Below are positions 15,633 through 24,014 of a DNA stretch of 64,000 bases, piece after piece. Both the position numbers and the translations under genes were made by a program. This stretch comes from JAWXBK01 sp040878185. GTDB taxonomy: Bacteria > Pseudomonadota > Alphaproteobacteria > Dongiales > Dongiaceae. How positions within the stretch are numbered: the stretch's first letter is position 1; each line of letters opens with the position of its first letter. The notes under the pieces are model-generated. The model was not told the DNA's origin. It searched no databases and saw only the letters and a list, made by a program, of their open reading frames with translations. The stretch is taken from the NCBI GenBank assembly GCA_040878185.1, contig JBBDMS010000051.1, positions 6,359 to 70,358 on the forward strand, written 5' to 3'.

Positions 15633-18600
15633 ATGGGACCCATGATCTTCTGCGATCCATTGTCGCCGCCCGACCCGCTGCGTGCCCGTATCCGGGCCTT
15701 GCACCGGGCCGACGAGACGCGCTGCGTCGAGGCGCTGATCGAAATGGCCGCGCTGCCACCCGAGACGCTCGATCGCATTGCCGAACGGGCTCGCGCCTTC
15801 GTGCGCGAAGTGCGCGAGAAGCGGCTCGGCCATGGCGGCATCGATGCGTTCATGCACGAGTACGCGCTCTCGAGCCGCGAAGGCGTGGTGCTGATGTGTC
15901 TCGCAGAGGCACTGCTGCGCGTGCCGGATGCCGATACCGCCGATCGGCTGATCCGCGACAAGCTCGAGGATGTCGACTGGCGGCACCATGTCGGATCCAG
16001 TGAATCGCTCTTCGTCAATGCCTCGACCTGGGCGCTCATGCTCACCGGCCGCATCATGCGGCTCGATCGCGACGACGGGGGCGATCTCGGTGCCGTCCTG
16101 GGGCGCCTGCTGTCGCGTTCGGGTGAGCCGATCATACGCCAGGCGGTCACGCAGGCGATGCGCATTCTCGGCCGGCAATTCGTAATGGGCCGAACGATCG
16201 ACGAGGCGCTCGACCGCGCAAAGCGGCTCGAGGCCAAAGGTTTTCGATATTCCTACGACATGCTGGGCGAAGCGGCGCGCACCATGGGCGATGCCGATCG
16301 CTACATGATCTCCTATGAAAACGCGATTGCATCCATCGGTGCGGCGTCGCCCGACCTCGGCCCGATCGAGAGCCCCGGCATTTCGGTCAAGCTCTCGGCG
16401 CTGCATCCGCGCTACGAGTTCGCGCAGCGCCATCGCGCCTTGAGTGAGCTGGTGCCGCGCCTGCTGGCCCTGGCGAAACAGGCGAAGAACGCGAATATCG
16501 GTTTCACCATCGACGCCGAGGAAGCCGACCGGCTCGATCTGTCGCTCGACGTCATCGAGGCGGTTGCCATCGACCCGTCGCTGGCGGGCTGGGACGGTTT
16601 CGGCCTTGCGATGCAGGCCTATCAGAAACGCGCGCCGGCGCTGATCGACTGGCTCGCCGATCTGTCGCGGCGCAGCAAACGCCGGCTCATGGTGCGGCTA
16701 GTCAAGGGCGCCTACTGGGATACCGAAATCAAACTCGCGCAGGAGCGCGGGCTCGAAGGCTATCCGGTCTATACGCGGAAGGTGTCGACCGACGTCTCGT
16801 TCATCGCCTGCGCGAAGAAACTGCTCGCCGAACCGGACGCCTTCTATCCGCAGTTTGCGACCCATAACGCGCACACGCTCGCCACAGTTCTGGAACTGGC
16901 CGGCAATCGCCATGACTTCGAGTTCCAGCGGCTGCATGGCATGGGCGATGCGCTCTACGAAGAGGTGGCGCCGCCGGAGCGGCTCGGCTGCGCGGTACGC
17001 ATCTATGCGCCGGTCGGCAGCCATGAGGACCTTCTGGCCTATCTGGTGCGCCGGTTGCTCGAAAACGGTGCGAATACATCCTTCGTAAACCGGATCGTCG
17101 ATGAGAGCGCGCCGATCGACGCGATCATCGCCGATCCGATCGCGCGCTTGCATTCGCTTGCCTCGATCCCGCATCCGCGCATTCCGCTGCCGGTCAACCT
17201 GTTCGAGCCCGACCGGAAGAATTCGGCGGGGATCGATCTGACCGATCCGGCATTGCTGGTGCCGCTGGCGGCATCGATGCCGAAGGGGCCGTGGCAGGCG
17301 GCACCGATCGTCGGCGGTCGCGCGCGCGAGGGTAAAACGCGGCCGAGCCTCGATCCGGCCGATACGCATCGGGTTATCGGCCAGGTCGTCGAGGGAACCG
17401 TCGCGGATGTCGAGGATGTCCTGGCGCGTGCCAGCCGCGCCTGGGTCGACTGGGAAGCGACGCCCGCGGGGCAGCGCGCCGATTGCCTCGATCGCACCGC
17501 CGATCTTTACGAGGCCGATCGCGCCGAGCTGATGGCAATCGCCATTCGCGAGGGCGGCAAGACATTGGCCGATGCGCTCGCCGAGGTGCGCGAGGCGGTC
17601 GATTTCTGCCGTTACTACGCGAGCTGCGCCCGCGCCGATTTCGCCACGCCGATGAAGCTGCCGGGCCCGACCGGCGAGCGGAACGAGATCGGGCTGCACG
17701 GTCGCGGCGTCTTCGTCTGCATCTCGCCCTGGAATTTCCCGCTCGCGATCTTTACCGGCCAGATCGTTGCCGCGCTCGTTGCCGGCAATGCCGTCATCGC
17801 AAAGCCCGCTGAACAGACGCCGCTGATCGCCGCCGCGGCCGTGCGCCTGATGCATCGCGCCGGCATCCCTGCCGACGTGTTGCATCTGCTGCCGGGCGAA
17901 GGCGGGGTGATCGGCGCGAAACTTGTCGCCGATCCGCGTATCGCCGGCGTCGCGTTCACCGGCTCGACCGAAACGGCGCGCGCGATCCATCAGTCGCTGG
18001 CCGCACGCGACGGGCCGATCGTGCCGCTGATCGCCGAAACCGGCGGGCAGAACGCGATGCTGGTCGATTCCTCGGCGCTGCCCGAGCAGGTCGTGCGCGA
18101 CGTCCTGATTTCGTCGTTCCAGAGCGCAGGCCAGCGCTGCTCGGCCTTGCGCGTGCTCTTCCTGCAGGACGATGTGGCGGACAAGATCCTCGAGATGCTG
18201 GGCGGTGCTATGAAGGAGCTCGTCGTCGGCGATCCGGCCTTTCTCTCGACCGATGTCGGACCGGTGATCGACGAGGAGGCACGCGCCAACCTTGCCGCCC
18301 ATGCCGCGCGCATGACCAGGGAAGCCAAGCCAATCTTTGCGGTCGCGCTGCCGAAAGACCTGCCGCCGGGCCACTATCTGGCGCCGCAGGCCTTCGAGAT
18401 TTCCGGGATCGACGTGCTGGAAGGCGAGGTCTTCGGGCCGATCCTGCATGTCGTGCGCTACGACGATGCGCGGCTCGACCAGATTCTCGATGCCATCAAC
18501 AATGTCGGATATGGCCTGACGCTCGGCATTCACAGCCGGATCGACAGCACCGTGCGGCATATCCTCGCACGGCTGCGGGTCGGCAATGCCTACGTCAATC

Positions 18601-18800
18601 GCAACATGATCGGGGCGGTGGTGGGGGCGCAGCCGTTCGGCGGCGAAGGCCTGTCGGGGACTGGGCCGAAGGCGGGCGGTCCGCGTTATCTGCATCGTTT
18701 CGCAACGGAACGGACATTGACGATCGATACAACGGCAGCGGGCGGGAACGCCTCGCTCCTCTCGCTTGCAGAGGATGAAGCGCCCCGCCCGGGCCTTTAG
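15633..18800 (+). CDS. putA: PutA, proline dehydrogenase / P5C dehydrogenase
   Basis: Two-enzyme protein of 1055 residues that oxidises proline to glutamate. The FAD-dependent proline dehydrogenase barrel spans about 150-450 (RLMVRLVKGAYWDTEIKLAQ, then FATHNAHTLATVLELA and the Arg-rich YLVRRLLENGANTSFV). The NAD-dependent aldehyde dehydrogenase half covers about 530-1000, with the catalytic Glu in ETGGQNAML and Cys in QSAGQRCSALRV. There is no N-terminal ribbon-helix-helix, so this is a catalytic-only form that does not repress its own gene. The C-terminus ends shortly after the second active site, giving the shorter type. No proline permease is next to it. Upstream 136 bases hold no strong promoter match. 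Confidence 0.95.
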   Translation: MGPMIFCDPLSPPDPLRARIRALHRADETRCVEALIEMAALPPETLDRIAERARAFVREVREKRLGHGGIDAFMHEYALSSREGVVLMCLAEALLRVPDADTADRLIRDKLEDVDWRHHVGSSESLFVNASTWALMLTGRIMRLDRDDGGDLGAVLGRLLSRSGEPIIRQAVTQAMRILGRQFVMGRTIDEALDRAKRLEAKGFRYSYDMLGEAARTMGDADRYMISYENAIASIGAASPDLGPIESPGISVKLSALHPRYEFAQRHRALSELVPRLLALAKQAKNANIGFTIDAEEADRLDLSLDVIEAVAIDPSLAGWDGFGLAMQAYQKRAPALIDWLADLSRRSKRRLMVRLVKGAYWDTEIKLAQERGLEGYPVYTRKVSTDVSFIACAKKLLAEPDAFYPQFATHNAHTLATVLELAGNRHDFEFQRLHGMGDALYEEVAPPERLGCAVRIYAPVGSHEDLLAYLVRRLLENGANTSFVNRIVDESAPIDAIIADPIARLHSLASIPHPRIPLPVNLFEPDRKNSAGIDLTDPALLVPLAASMPKGPWQAAPIVGGRAREGKTRPSLDPADTHRVIGQVVEGTVADVEDVLARASRAWVDWEATPAGQRADCLDRTADLYEADRAELMAIAIREGGKTLADALAEVREAVDFCRYYASCARADFATPMKLPGPTGERNEIGLHGRGVFVCISPWNFPLAIFTGQIVAALVAGNAVIAKPAEQTPLIAAAAVRLMHRAGIPADVLHLLPGEGGVIGAKLVADPRIAGVAFTGSTETARAIHQSLAARDGPIVPLIAETGGQNAMLVDSSALPEQVVRDVLISSFQSAGQRCSALRVLFLQDDVADKILEMLGGAMKELVVGDPAFLSTDVGPVIDEEARANLAAHAARMTREAKPIFAVALPKDLPPGHYLAPQAFEISGIDVLEGEVFGPILHVVRYDDARLDQILDAINNVGYGLTLGIHSRIDSTVRHILARLRVGNAYVNRNMIGAVVGAQPFGGEGLSGTGPKAGGPRYLHRFATERTLTIDTTAAGGNASLLSLAEDEAPRPGL

Positions 18801-18839
18801 AACGATCGGGCCGAACGCCCGACCGGCAGTCTCAGAACG

Positions 18840-19886
18840 TTACTTCCAGCCGGCGCGATCCATGATCTGGACGGCTTCCTGCCGAACGTCGGCAAGTTCC
18901 TCCAGCGGCCGTGAATCGGCTTCGTACTCGCCGAACGAATGGACAACGTCGTTCGCCTGCATGTCGGCGCGAACCGGATATTCGTTGACCACATCCGCGA
19001 ACAGACGCTGCGCCTCGTCCGTCACCAGGAACTCGAGGAACGCGATGGCCTCGTCCCGATGCGGCGCGTTGGCTGCAACGCCGCCGCCGGTGATGTTCAC
19101 GTGCACGCCGCGATCGTCCTGGTTCGGCCAGAAGATGCGGACGGCCTTGGCCGCCTCGATCTGGTCGGGCTCGTCTTCGGCCTGCAGCATGCCGCCGAGA
19201 TAGTAGGTGTTGGCGATCGCGATATCGCATTCGCCGGCCGCCACGGCCTTGATCTGGTCGCGGTCGCCGCCGTCGGGTTCGCGCGCGAAGTTGGAAACGA
19301 AGGCGTTGGCCCATTCCTGGGTCGCTTCGGCACCGTTCGCGAGGATCATCGAAGAGACCAGCGACTGGTTGTAGACGTTGGACGACGAGCGGATGCAGAT
19401 GCGGCCCTTCCATTTCGGGTCGGCCAGATCTTCGTACGTCGACAACTCGGACGGGTCGACGCGGTCCACCGCGTACATGATCGGTCGCGCGCGCAGACTG
19501 AAACCGTACCAGCGGCCGTCCGACTGACGATAGGATTCCGGAATGGCCTCGTTCAGAATGTCGGAGTCGATGGCCTGCAGCATTCCTTCACTGTCGGCAT
19601 CGAGGATGTAGCCGACATCGGCGGTCAGCAGCACGTCGGCCGGGCTGTTCACACCCTCGCTCTTGAGGCGCTCGACGAGGCCTTCCTTCGCGAAGATCAC
19701 GTTGACCTGCGTGCCCGTCTCGGCGCGATAGGCGTCGAGAACCGGCTGGATCAGGACTTCCTGCCGCGTGGTGTAAATGTTGAGAACATCCTCTGCCTGC
19801 GCAGCGAACGAGGGAGCGAGGATCGCCGCGCTGGCGGCCAGGGCGACAAGCCCCGGCCTCAGGGCGTGAAATGTGCGGTCAAGCAT
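18840..19886 (-). CDS. Iron(III) ABC transporter substrate-binding protein
   Basis: Periplasmic protein of 348 residues of the FbpA/FutA class. A signal peptide covers about 1-31 (ending FAAQAED), after which VLNIYTTRQEVLIQPVLDAY is the typical mature start. The paired tyrosines that bind ferric iron are in NVYNQSLVSSM (about 176-186) and NTYYLGGML (about 227-235). The upstream region carries three tandem GATAAT-type hexamers, matching a Fur box, so expression should rise in iron shortage. There is no permease or ATPase gene beside it, so it must use a transporter encoded elsewhere. Confidence 0.92.
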   Translation of the reverse strand: MLDRTFHALRPGLVALAASAAILAPSFAAQAEDVLNIYTTRQEVLIQPVLDAYRAETGTQVNVIFAKEGLVERLKSEGVNSPADVLLTADVGYILDADSEGMLQAIDSDILNEAIPESYRQSDGRWYGFSLRARPIMYAVDRVDPSELSTYEDLADPKWKGRICIRSSSNVYNQSLVSSMILANGAEATQEWANAFVSNFAREPDGGDRDQIKAVAAGECDIAIANTYYLGGMLQAEDEPDQIEAAKAVRIFWPNQDDRGVHVNITGGGVAANAPHRDEAIAFLEFLVTDEAQRLFADVVNEYPVRADMQANDVVHSFGEYEADSRPLEELADVRQEAVQIMDRAGWK

Positions 19887-19915
19887 GGGGTCTCCTTGTA
19901 GTTTGTAGCGGTATT

Positions 19916-19934
19916 GATAATGATAACGATAACC
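19916..19934. promoter_or_regulatory. Fur-like iron box (three GATAAT-type hexamers)
   Basis: GATAAT-GATAAC-GATAAC-C matches the 19-base Fur consensus at most positions and fits the three-hexamer model of the site. It lies 30 bases upstream of the iron-binding protein start (19886, minus strand) and 144 bases before the lipoprotein at 20078. The family of the regulator (Fur, or Irr as in some alphaproteobacteria) cannot be told from the site alone. Confidence 0.72.
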
Positions 19935-20077
19935 ATTCGCAACTAATAAAACCGGTCCGGCGGTTCTGCTGCCCCGGCCAAAGGTTATGGCCTCGGTTTC
20001 CGCCCTTGGACGGCCGGGGTATGGTGCGCCGCCATAGCCGCTTGGGTGGGACAGTCGCGATCAAAGAGGGGCAGGGA

Positions 20078-21496
20078 ATGCATATTCGCTCGGTCGTTTT
20101 CGGCAGCTTGGTGGCACTGCTACTGACAGGCTGCGACGACAAACAGGCGGCCGAAATCAAGGCCGAGACCGAAGCCAATCTCGCGGCGCTGACCGCGTCG
20201 GGCGATCTCACGCATGGCGAGGTCACGGTCGAATCCGAGGGCGACGGTTATCGCGTCGCCATCGCGGACACGATCGTCAAACCGGCACCCGACATGGAGC
20301 TGCATCTCGGCACGCTTCGTTATCTGCATATGCCGGTCGACGACGACATGATCCGGTACGAGGACGCCGAGGTCGACAGTCCGATCGCACTCCGTCAGGC
20401 CGACGGCACCGATGTCGGTACCATGGTTGTCGATATCGAACGCGCGAGCGGCACCTGGTACAAGCCGCTGATGGCCTTTGTATCGCTCGATGTGCTGCTT
20501 CCGTCGGTTCAGATGGAAAGTCCGAACGAACCCACGTTGCAGTTCGACAACGTGCAGGCGACGCTCGAAACCGAGGATCCGCGCGCCGAGCGAACCAACC
20601 AGACCGGCACGATGTCGTTCGATGCGATGCGGGTGGTTGAGGACAGCGGCGAGCGCACGGCGCTCGAAGGGCTTCGTCTCGAATCGGAATTCTCCGGGGT
20701 CAACCTCGCCGCCTGGACGACAGCATCGAATGCGCTCGACCAGGCTGCGCAAACCGGCGGCGATGTGTCCGGCGCGGTCATTCAGATGATCGATAGCATC
20801 ACCGCGGCCCGCGGCAGTCTCGTTCTCGATCATATCGAACATGCCGATGCGGCCGGCGTGGAGCAGTTCTCGCTTAACGGCATGCAGATGACATTCGGAT
20901 TGGCGGACGTCGATCAGGAAGCCGGCAGCCTCAACCTTGCGCTCGGCTATGACGAACTGACCATGGCGGAAACCGCGTTTGACGGCGATCCAACGGCCGG
21001 ATTGATGGCGCCGGTCTCGGCGACGATAAACATTGCGTTCAACAATGTGCCGTTTCGCCAGGTCGCCTCGACCCTCACCGCGATGGCACCGAACCTGACC
21101 CAGACCGGTGAGGGGCAGGCGGATATCGTCGCGCTGCTGGTCCTGTCGGCATTGCAGACCGCGCTGTCGAATGCGGATACGCGGATCGACCTCTCGGGCA
21201 CGCAGATCGCGCTCAAGGACGCGCGGATGACGTTGGACGGCATCGTCGACGTCGATCCGAATGCAATGTTCGGTGCCGTGGCCAAACTCGATCTCGCGAT
21301 CTACGACCTGGATGCGCTGACCGAACGCGCGATGGCGCTGCCGGCCGGACCCGAAGCGCAGCAGCTTCAGTCATCGCTGATGTATCTCGCGAGCGTGTCG
21401 ACGCGCAGCGAAGATGGCGGCGAGACCGTGGACCGTTACAAGGTCGTGGTCACACCGACCGGGGACGTCCAGGTCAACGGCCAGCCGGTTTTCTGA
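20078..21496 (+). CDS. Putative lipoprotein of unknown function
   Basis: Predicted lipoprotein of 472 residues: HIRSVVFGSLVALLLTGCDD places a lipobox Cys at residue 19, followed by Asp-Asp, which would favour inner-membrane retention under the E. coli rule. The start is set by GAGGGGCAGGG just before the ATG. The rest is acidic and rich in alternating hydrophobic residues, with several repeated-looking blocks such as AATLETEDPRAE and AQTGGDVSGAV, suggesting a large beta-rich or lipid-binding fold (a DUF945- or AsmA-like shape is possible but not shown). It is divergent from the iron-binding protein and could share its iron box. No family is recognised with confidence. Confidence 0.8.
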   Translation: MHIRSVVFGSLVALLLTGCDDKQAAEIKAETEANLAALTASGDLTHGEVTVESEGDGYRVAIADTIVKPAPDMELHLGTLRYLHMPVDDDMIRYEDAEVDSPIALRQADGTDVGTMVVDIERASGTWYKPLMAFVSLDVLLPSVQMESPNEPTLQFDNVQATLETEDPRAERTNQTGTMSFDAMRVVEDSGERTALEGLRLESEFSGVNLAAWTTASNALDQAAQTGGDVSGAVIQMIDSITAARGSLVLDHIEHADAAGVEQFSLNGMQMTFGLADVDQEAGSLNLALGYDELTMAETAFDGDPTAGLMAPVSATINIAFNNVPFRQVASTLTAMAPNLTQTGEGQADIVALLVLSALQTALSNADTRIDLSGTQIALKDARMTLDGIVDVDPNAMFGAVAKLDLAIYDLDALTERAMALPAGPEAQQLQSSLMYLASVSTRSEDGGETVDRYKVVVTPTGDVQVNGQPVF

Positions 21497-21525
21497 TTAC
21501 GCCCGCAGCTTTCGGAGAGATGTTT

Positions 21526-22125
21526 ATGACTGAGGTTGTTGTTCCTGCCTCGCACGGACGTGCCGTCGAGGTGTCGGCCGGCCGGCGCATCCGCATCGTC
21601 ACGCCGCAGGGTCATCAGGCCGCCGACTTCTTCGCCTTCCGGGCCGACGATCCGGGCGAGTGGCTCTCGCCGATGCATACCTGGGTGACGACGCGATCGA
21701 TCCGGCCTCGCCAGGGTGACGTTTTTCTTTCGCGCTATCGCCGGCCGATGCTCGAATTCACGATCGACAAGGCCGACGGCATTCACGACATGTTCCTCGC
21801 CGCCTGCGATGCGATGCGCTACGAGCTGCTCGGCGTAAAGGGCCATCGGAGTTGCGCCGAGAATCTGGGTGAGGCGATGCACGCGCGCGGTCACAGATTG
21901 CCAGTGACGCCGCAACCGGTGAACTTTTTCACCAACACAAAAGTTCACGAAGACGGTGCGCTGCAAGCCTTCGCGAACCCGGTGAAACCCGGCGCTTATG
22001 TCGAACTCGAGGCCAAGGCCGATCTGATCTGCGTCGTCTCATCCTGTCCGTTCGACTTGAACAGCCCTGGATGGGCGATCAATGGCGATGTCGGTCCGAC
22101 CGAACTCATCGTCGAAGTGCGTTAG
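21526..22125 (+). CDS. DUF1989 (urea carboxylase-associated) family protein, copy 1
   Basis: Protein of 199 residues. Conserved blocks of DUF1989 are clear: GHQAADFFAF, WLSPMHTWV, the Cys-containing HRSCAENLGEAM, TPQPVNFFTNTKV and CVVSSCPFDLNS. Paired DUF1989 proteins act elsewhere as carboxyguanidine deiminase subunits (CgdA/CgdB) with guanidine carboxylase, but no carboxylase or allophanate hydrolase is present here. The second ATG (21526) is preferred since CGGAGAG lies six bases before it; an ATG six bases earlier is too close. The second copy follows 12 bases after the stop, so the two are cotranscribed and probably form a heteromer. Confidence 0.88.
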   Translation: MTEVVVPASHGRAVEVSAGRRIRIVTPQGHQAADFFAFRADDPGEWLSPMHTWVTTRSIRPRQGDVFLSRYRRPMLEFTIDKADGIHDMFLAACDAMRYELLGVKGHRSCAENLGEAMHARGHRLPVTPQPVNFFTNTKVHEDGALQAFANPVKPGAYVELEAKADLICVVSSCPFDLNSPGWAINGDVGPTELIVEVR

Positions 22126-22137
22126 GGGAAACTCGCC

Positions 22138-22743
22138 ATGCCGCAAACCGTGACGATCGCCGCCGCAACCGGCCACGCGGTCGACGTGCTCAAGGGCCGT
22201 CGCATCCGCATCACCAGCCCGGCCGGCAGCCAGGCTGCCGACTTCTTCGCCTATCGCGCCGACAATCTCAGCGAGTGGCTGTCGCCGATGCACACCTGGG
22301 TCGCCAGCCGCTCCGTGCGACCACGCGCGGGCGATACGTTTTTCTCCTGTACACGGCGGCCGTTACTCGATTTCGTCGAGGACGGCGCCGGTGGCATCCA
22401 TGACATGATGATCGCTGCCTGCGATCAGGCGCGCTACGAACAGTTCGGCCATAAAGGGCATCATCGGAGCTGTTCGGAGAACCTGCAGATCGCGATGCGC
22501 GCACGCGGTCATGAGATTGCGGTCACCCCGCAACCGGTCAATTTTTTTACGAACACGCGCGTCGAGGAGAACCACAAGCTGGTATCGCCGCCCAATCCGG
22601 TGGCGCCCGGTTCCTATGTGGTCCTGGAGGCCAAGGTTGATCTGATCTGCATCGTCTCGTCCTGCCCGTTCGACCTCAAGGTGCCGGGCTGGACGATCAA
22701 CGCCGACCGCGGACCGAGCGAACTGATCGTCGCGGTCGACTGA
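22138..22743 (+). CDS. DUF1989 (urea carboxylase-associated) family protein, copy 2
   Basis: Protein of 201 residues, clearly paralogous to the preceding gene: GSQAADFFAYR, WLSPMHTWVASRSVRP, HHRSCSENLQIAM, TPQPVNFFTNTRV and VSSCPFDLKVPGW line up block for block, with the same Cys and His residues. The start has GGGGAAA ten bases before it. The pair arose by tandem duplication and has clearly diverged, as expected for a two-subunit enzyme. The genes converge on the amine-degradation cluster (alcohol dehydrogenase ends at 22784), which may be chance or a hint that they deal with a nitrogenous product. Confidence 0.88.
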   Translation: MPQTVTIAAATGHAVDVLKGRRIRITSPAGSQAADFFAYRADNLSEWLSPMHTWVASRSVRPRAGDTFFSCTRRPLLDFVEDGAGGIHDMMIAACDQARYEQFGHKGHHRSCSENLQIAMRARGHEIAVTPQPVNFFTNTRVEENHKLVSPPNPVAPGSYVVLEAKVDLICIVSSCPFDLKVPGWTINADRGPSELIVAVD

Positions 22744-22783
22744 TCGCGGCCATCGGGACGAGGTATCGTTCCGCTGCAGACCC

Positions 22784-23965
22784 TCAGGCGGCGAGGCGGC
22801 CCTCGATCGAGACGATGAAGAGCTGCTTCAGCTCGGGTACGCCGACCGGCACCGGATTGCCGCCCGCCGTCGGATCAACCGCCGCCATTTCGGAGAGCAT
22901 GTCGAGCCGATCACTGCCGACGCCGAGATCCGCGAGCGTGTTCGGAATGCCGATTTCCTTGCGCAGCGCGAGCACCCAGTCCATCACCGACTGGAACGAC
23001 GGCTTCGGCAGGCCGATATAGGCGGCGAGGCGCGTCATCTTTTCGTCGATCGCCTTGCGATTGAAGGCCAGCACATAGGGCATCACCACCGCATTGGTGA
23101 GACCGTGATGCGTGTCGTAGACCGCGCCCACCGGGTGGGAGAGGGCGTGGATCGCGCCGAGGCCCTTCTGGAACGCCGTCGCGCCCATCGTAGCGGCGGC
23201 CATCATATGCGCGCGTGCGACGAGATTCTTGCCGTCCTTCACAGCGGTCGGCAGCCATTCCTTCACCAGCCGCGCGCCTTCGACAGCGATACCGTCGGCC
23301 ATGGGGTGGTAGCTCGGCACGCAGAACGCCTCGAGGCAATGGGCGAGCGCATCCATGCCGGTCGCCGCGGTGATATGCGCCGGCAGGCCGACGGTCAGCG
23401 CCGGATCGGAGATCACGATCGACGGCAGCATCTTCGGATGGAAGATGATCTTCTTGGTATGGGTTTCCTCGTTGGTGATGACCGAGGCGCGACCGACTTC
23501 CGAGCCTGTGCCCGATGTCGTCGGAACAGCGATCGACGGCACGATCCCGGCCGGATCGGCGCGGGTCCAGTTGTCGCCGATATCCTCGAAATCCCACATC
23601 GGGCGGGTCTGTCCGGCCATCAGCGCGATGGTCTTCGCCGCATCGAGCGCGCTGCCGCCGCCGAAGGCGATGATGCCGTCATGCTTGCCGTCGCGGAAAA
23701 CCTTCAGACCGTCCGCGACATTCTTTGAAACCGGATTGCTCTTGATGTCGGCGAAGAGGCCGGTCGGCAGTCCCGCGGCCTCATTGCGCGCGATCGCATC
23801 CTGCACCATGGGCAGTTTGGCGAGGCCGGGATCGGTCGCCAGCAGCGGACGCTTGAAGCCGAGTTCCTTGCAGGCATCGGCCAGCTCGGAAATGCGGCCC
23901 ACGCCGAAGCGCATCTTGGTTGGATAACCCCAGTTGCCGCGCAGCGCGGCAGCGTCATTGCTCAT
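22784..23965 (-). CDS. Iron-containing alcohol dehydrogenase
   Basis: Group III alcohol dehydrogenase of 393 residues, standard length. The NAD-binding GGGSALDAAKTIAL (about 101-114) and the metal-binding stretch are present: DALAHCLEAF (about 194-203, first His), then IHALSHPVGAVYDTHHGLTNA region (about 266-286) with the remaining His residues. It ends a minus-strand run of permease, glutamine-synthetase-like ligase and aldehyde dehydrogenase; 49 bases separate it from the last. In that setting it would oxidise an alcohol group on an amine-derived intermediate, with the aldehyde dehydrogenase acting next. The exact alcohol is inferred, not shown. Confidence 0.92.
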   Translation of the reverse strand: MSNDAAALRGNWGYPTKMRFGVGRISELADACKELGFKRPLLATDPGLAKLPMVQDAIARNEAAGLPTGLFADIKSNPVSKNVADGLKVFRDGKHDGIIAFGGGSALDAAKTIALMAGQTRPMWDFEDIGDNWTRADPAGIVPSIAVPTTSGTGSEVGRASVITNEETHTKKIIFHPKMLPSIVISDPALTVGLPAHITAATGMDALAHCLEAFCVPSYHPMADGIAVEGARLVKEWLPTAVKDGKNLVARAHMMAAATMGATAFQKGLGAIHALSHPVGAVYDTHHGLTNAVVMPYVLAFNRKAIDEKMTRLAAYIGLPKPSFQSVMDWVLALRKEIGIPNTLADLGVGSDRLDMLSEMAAVDPTAGGNPVPVGVPELKQLFIVSIEGRLAA

Positions 23966-24014
23966 GTCTTTTCTCCCAAACGAAATGAACTCTGGATGCG
24001 GCGTGCCTGCCGGA

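Noticed and set aside
18806..18822. TCGGGC-CGAAC-GCCCGA hairpin between putA and the iron-binding protein as a terminator
   Set aside because: The stem is only six base pairs and neither side has a run of T.
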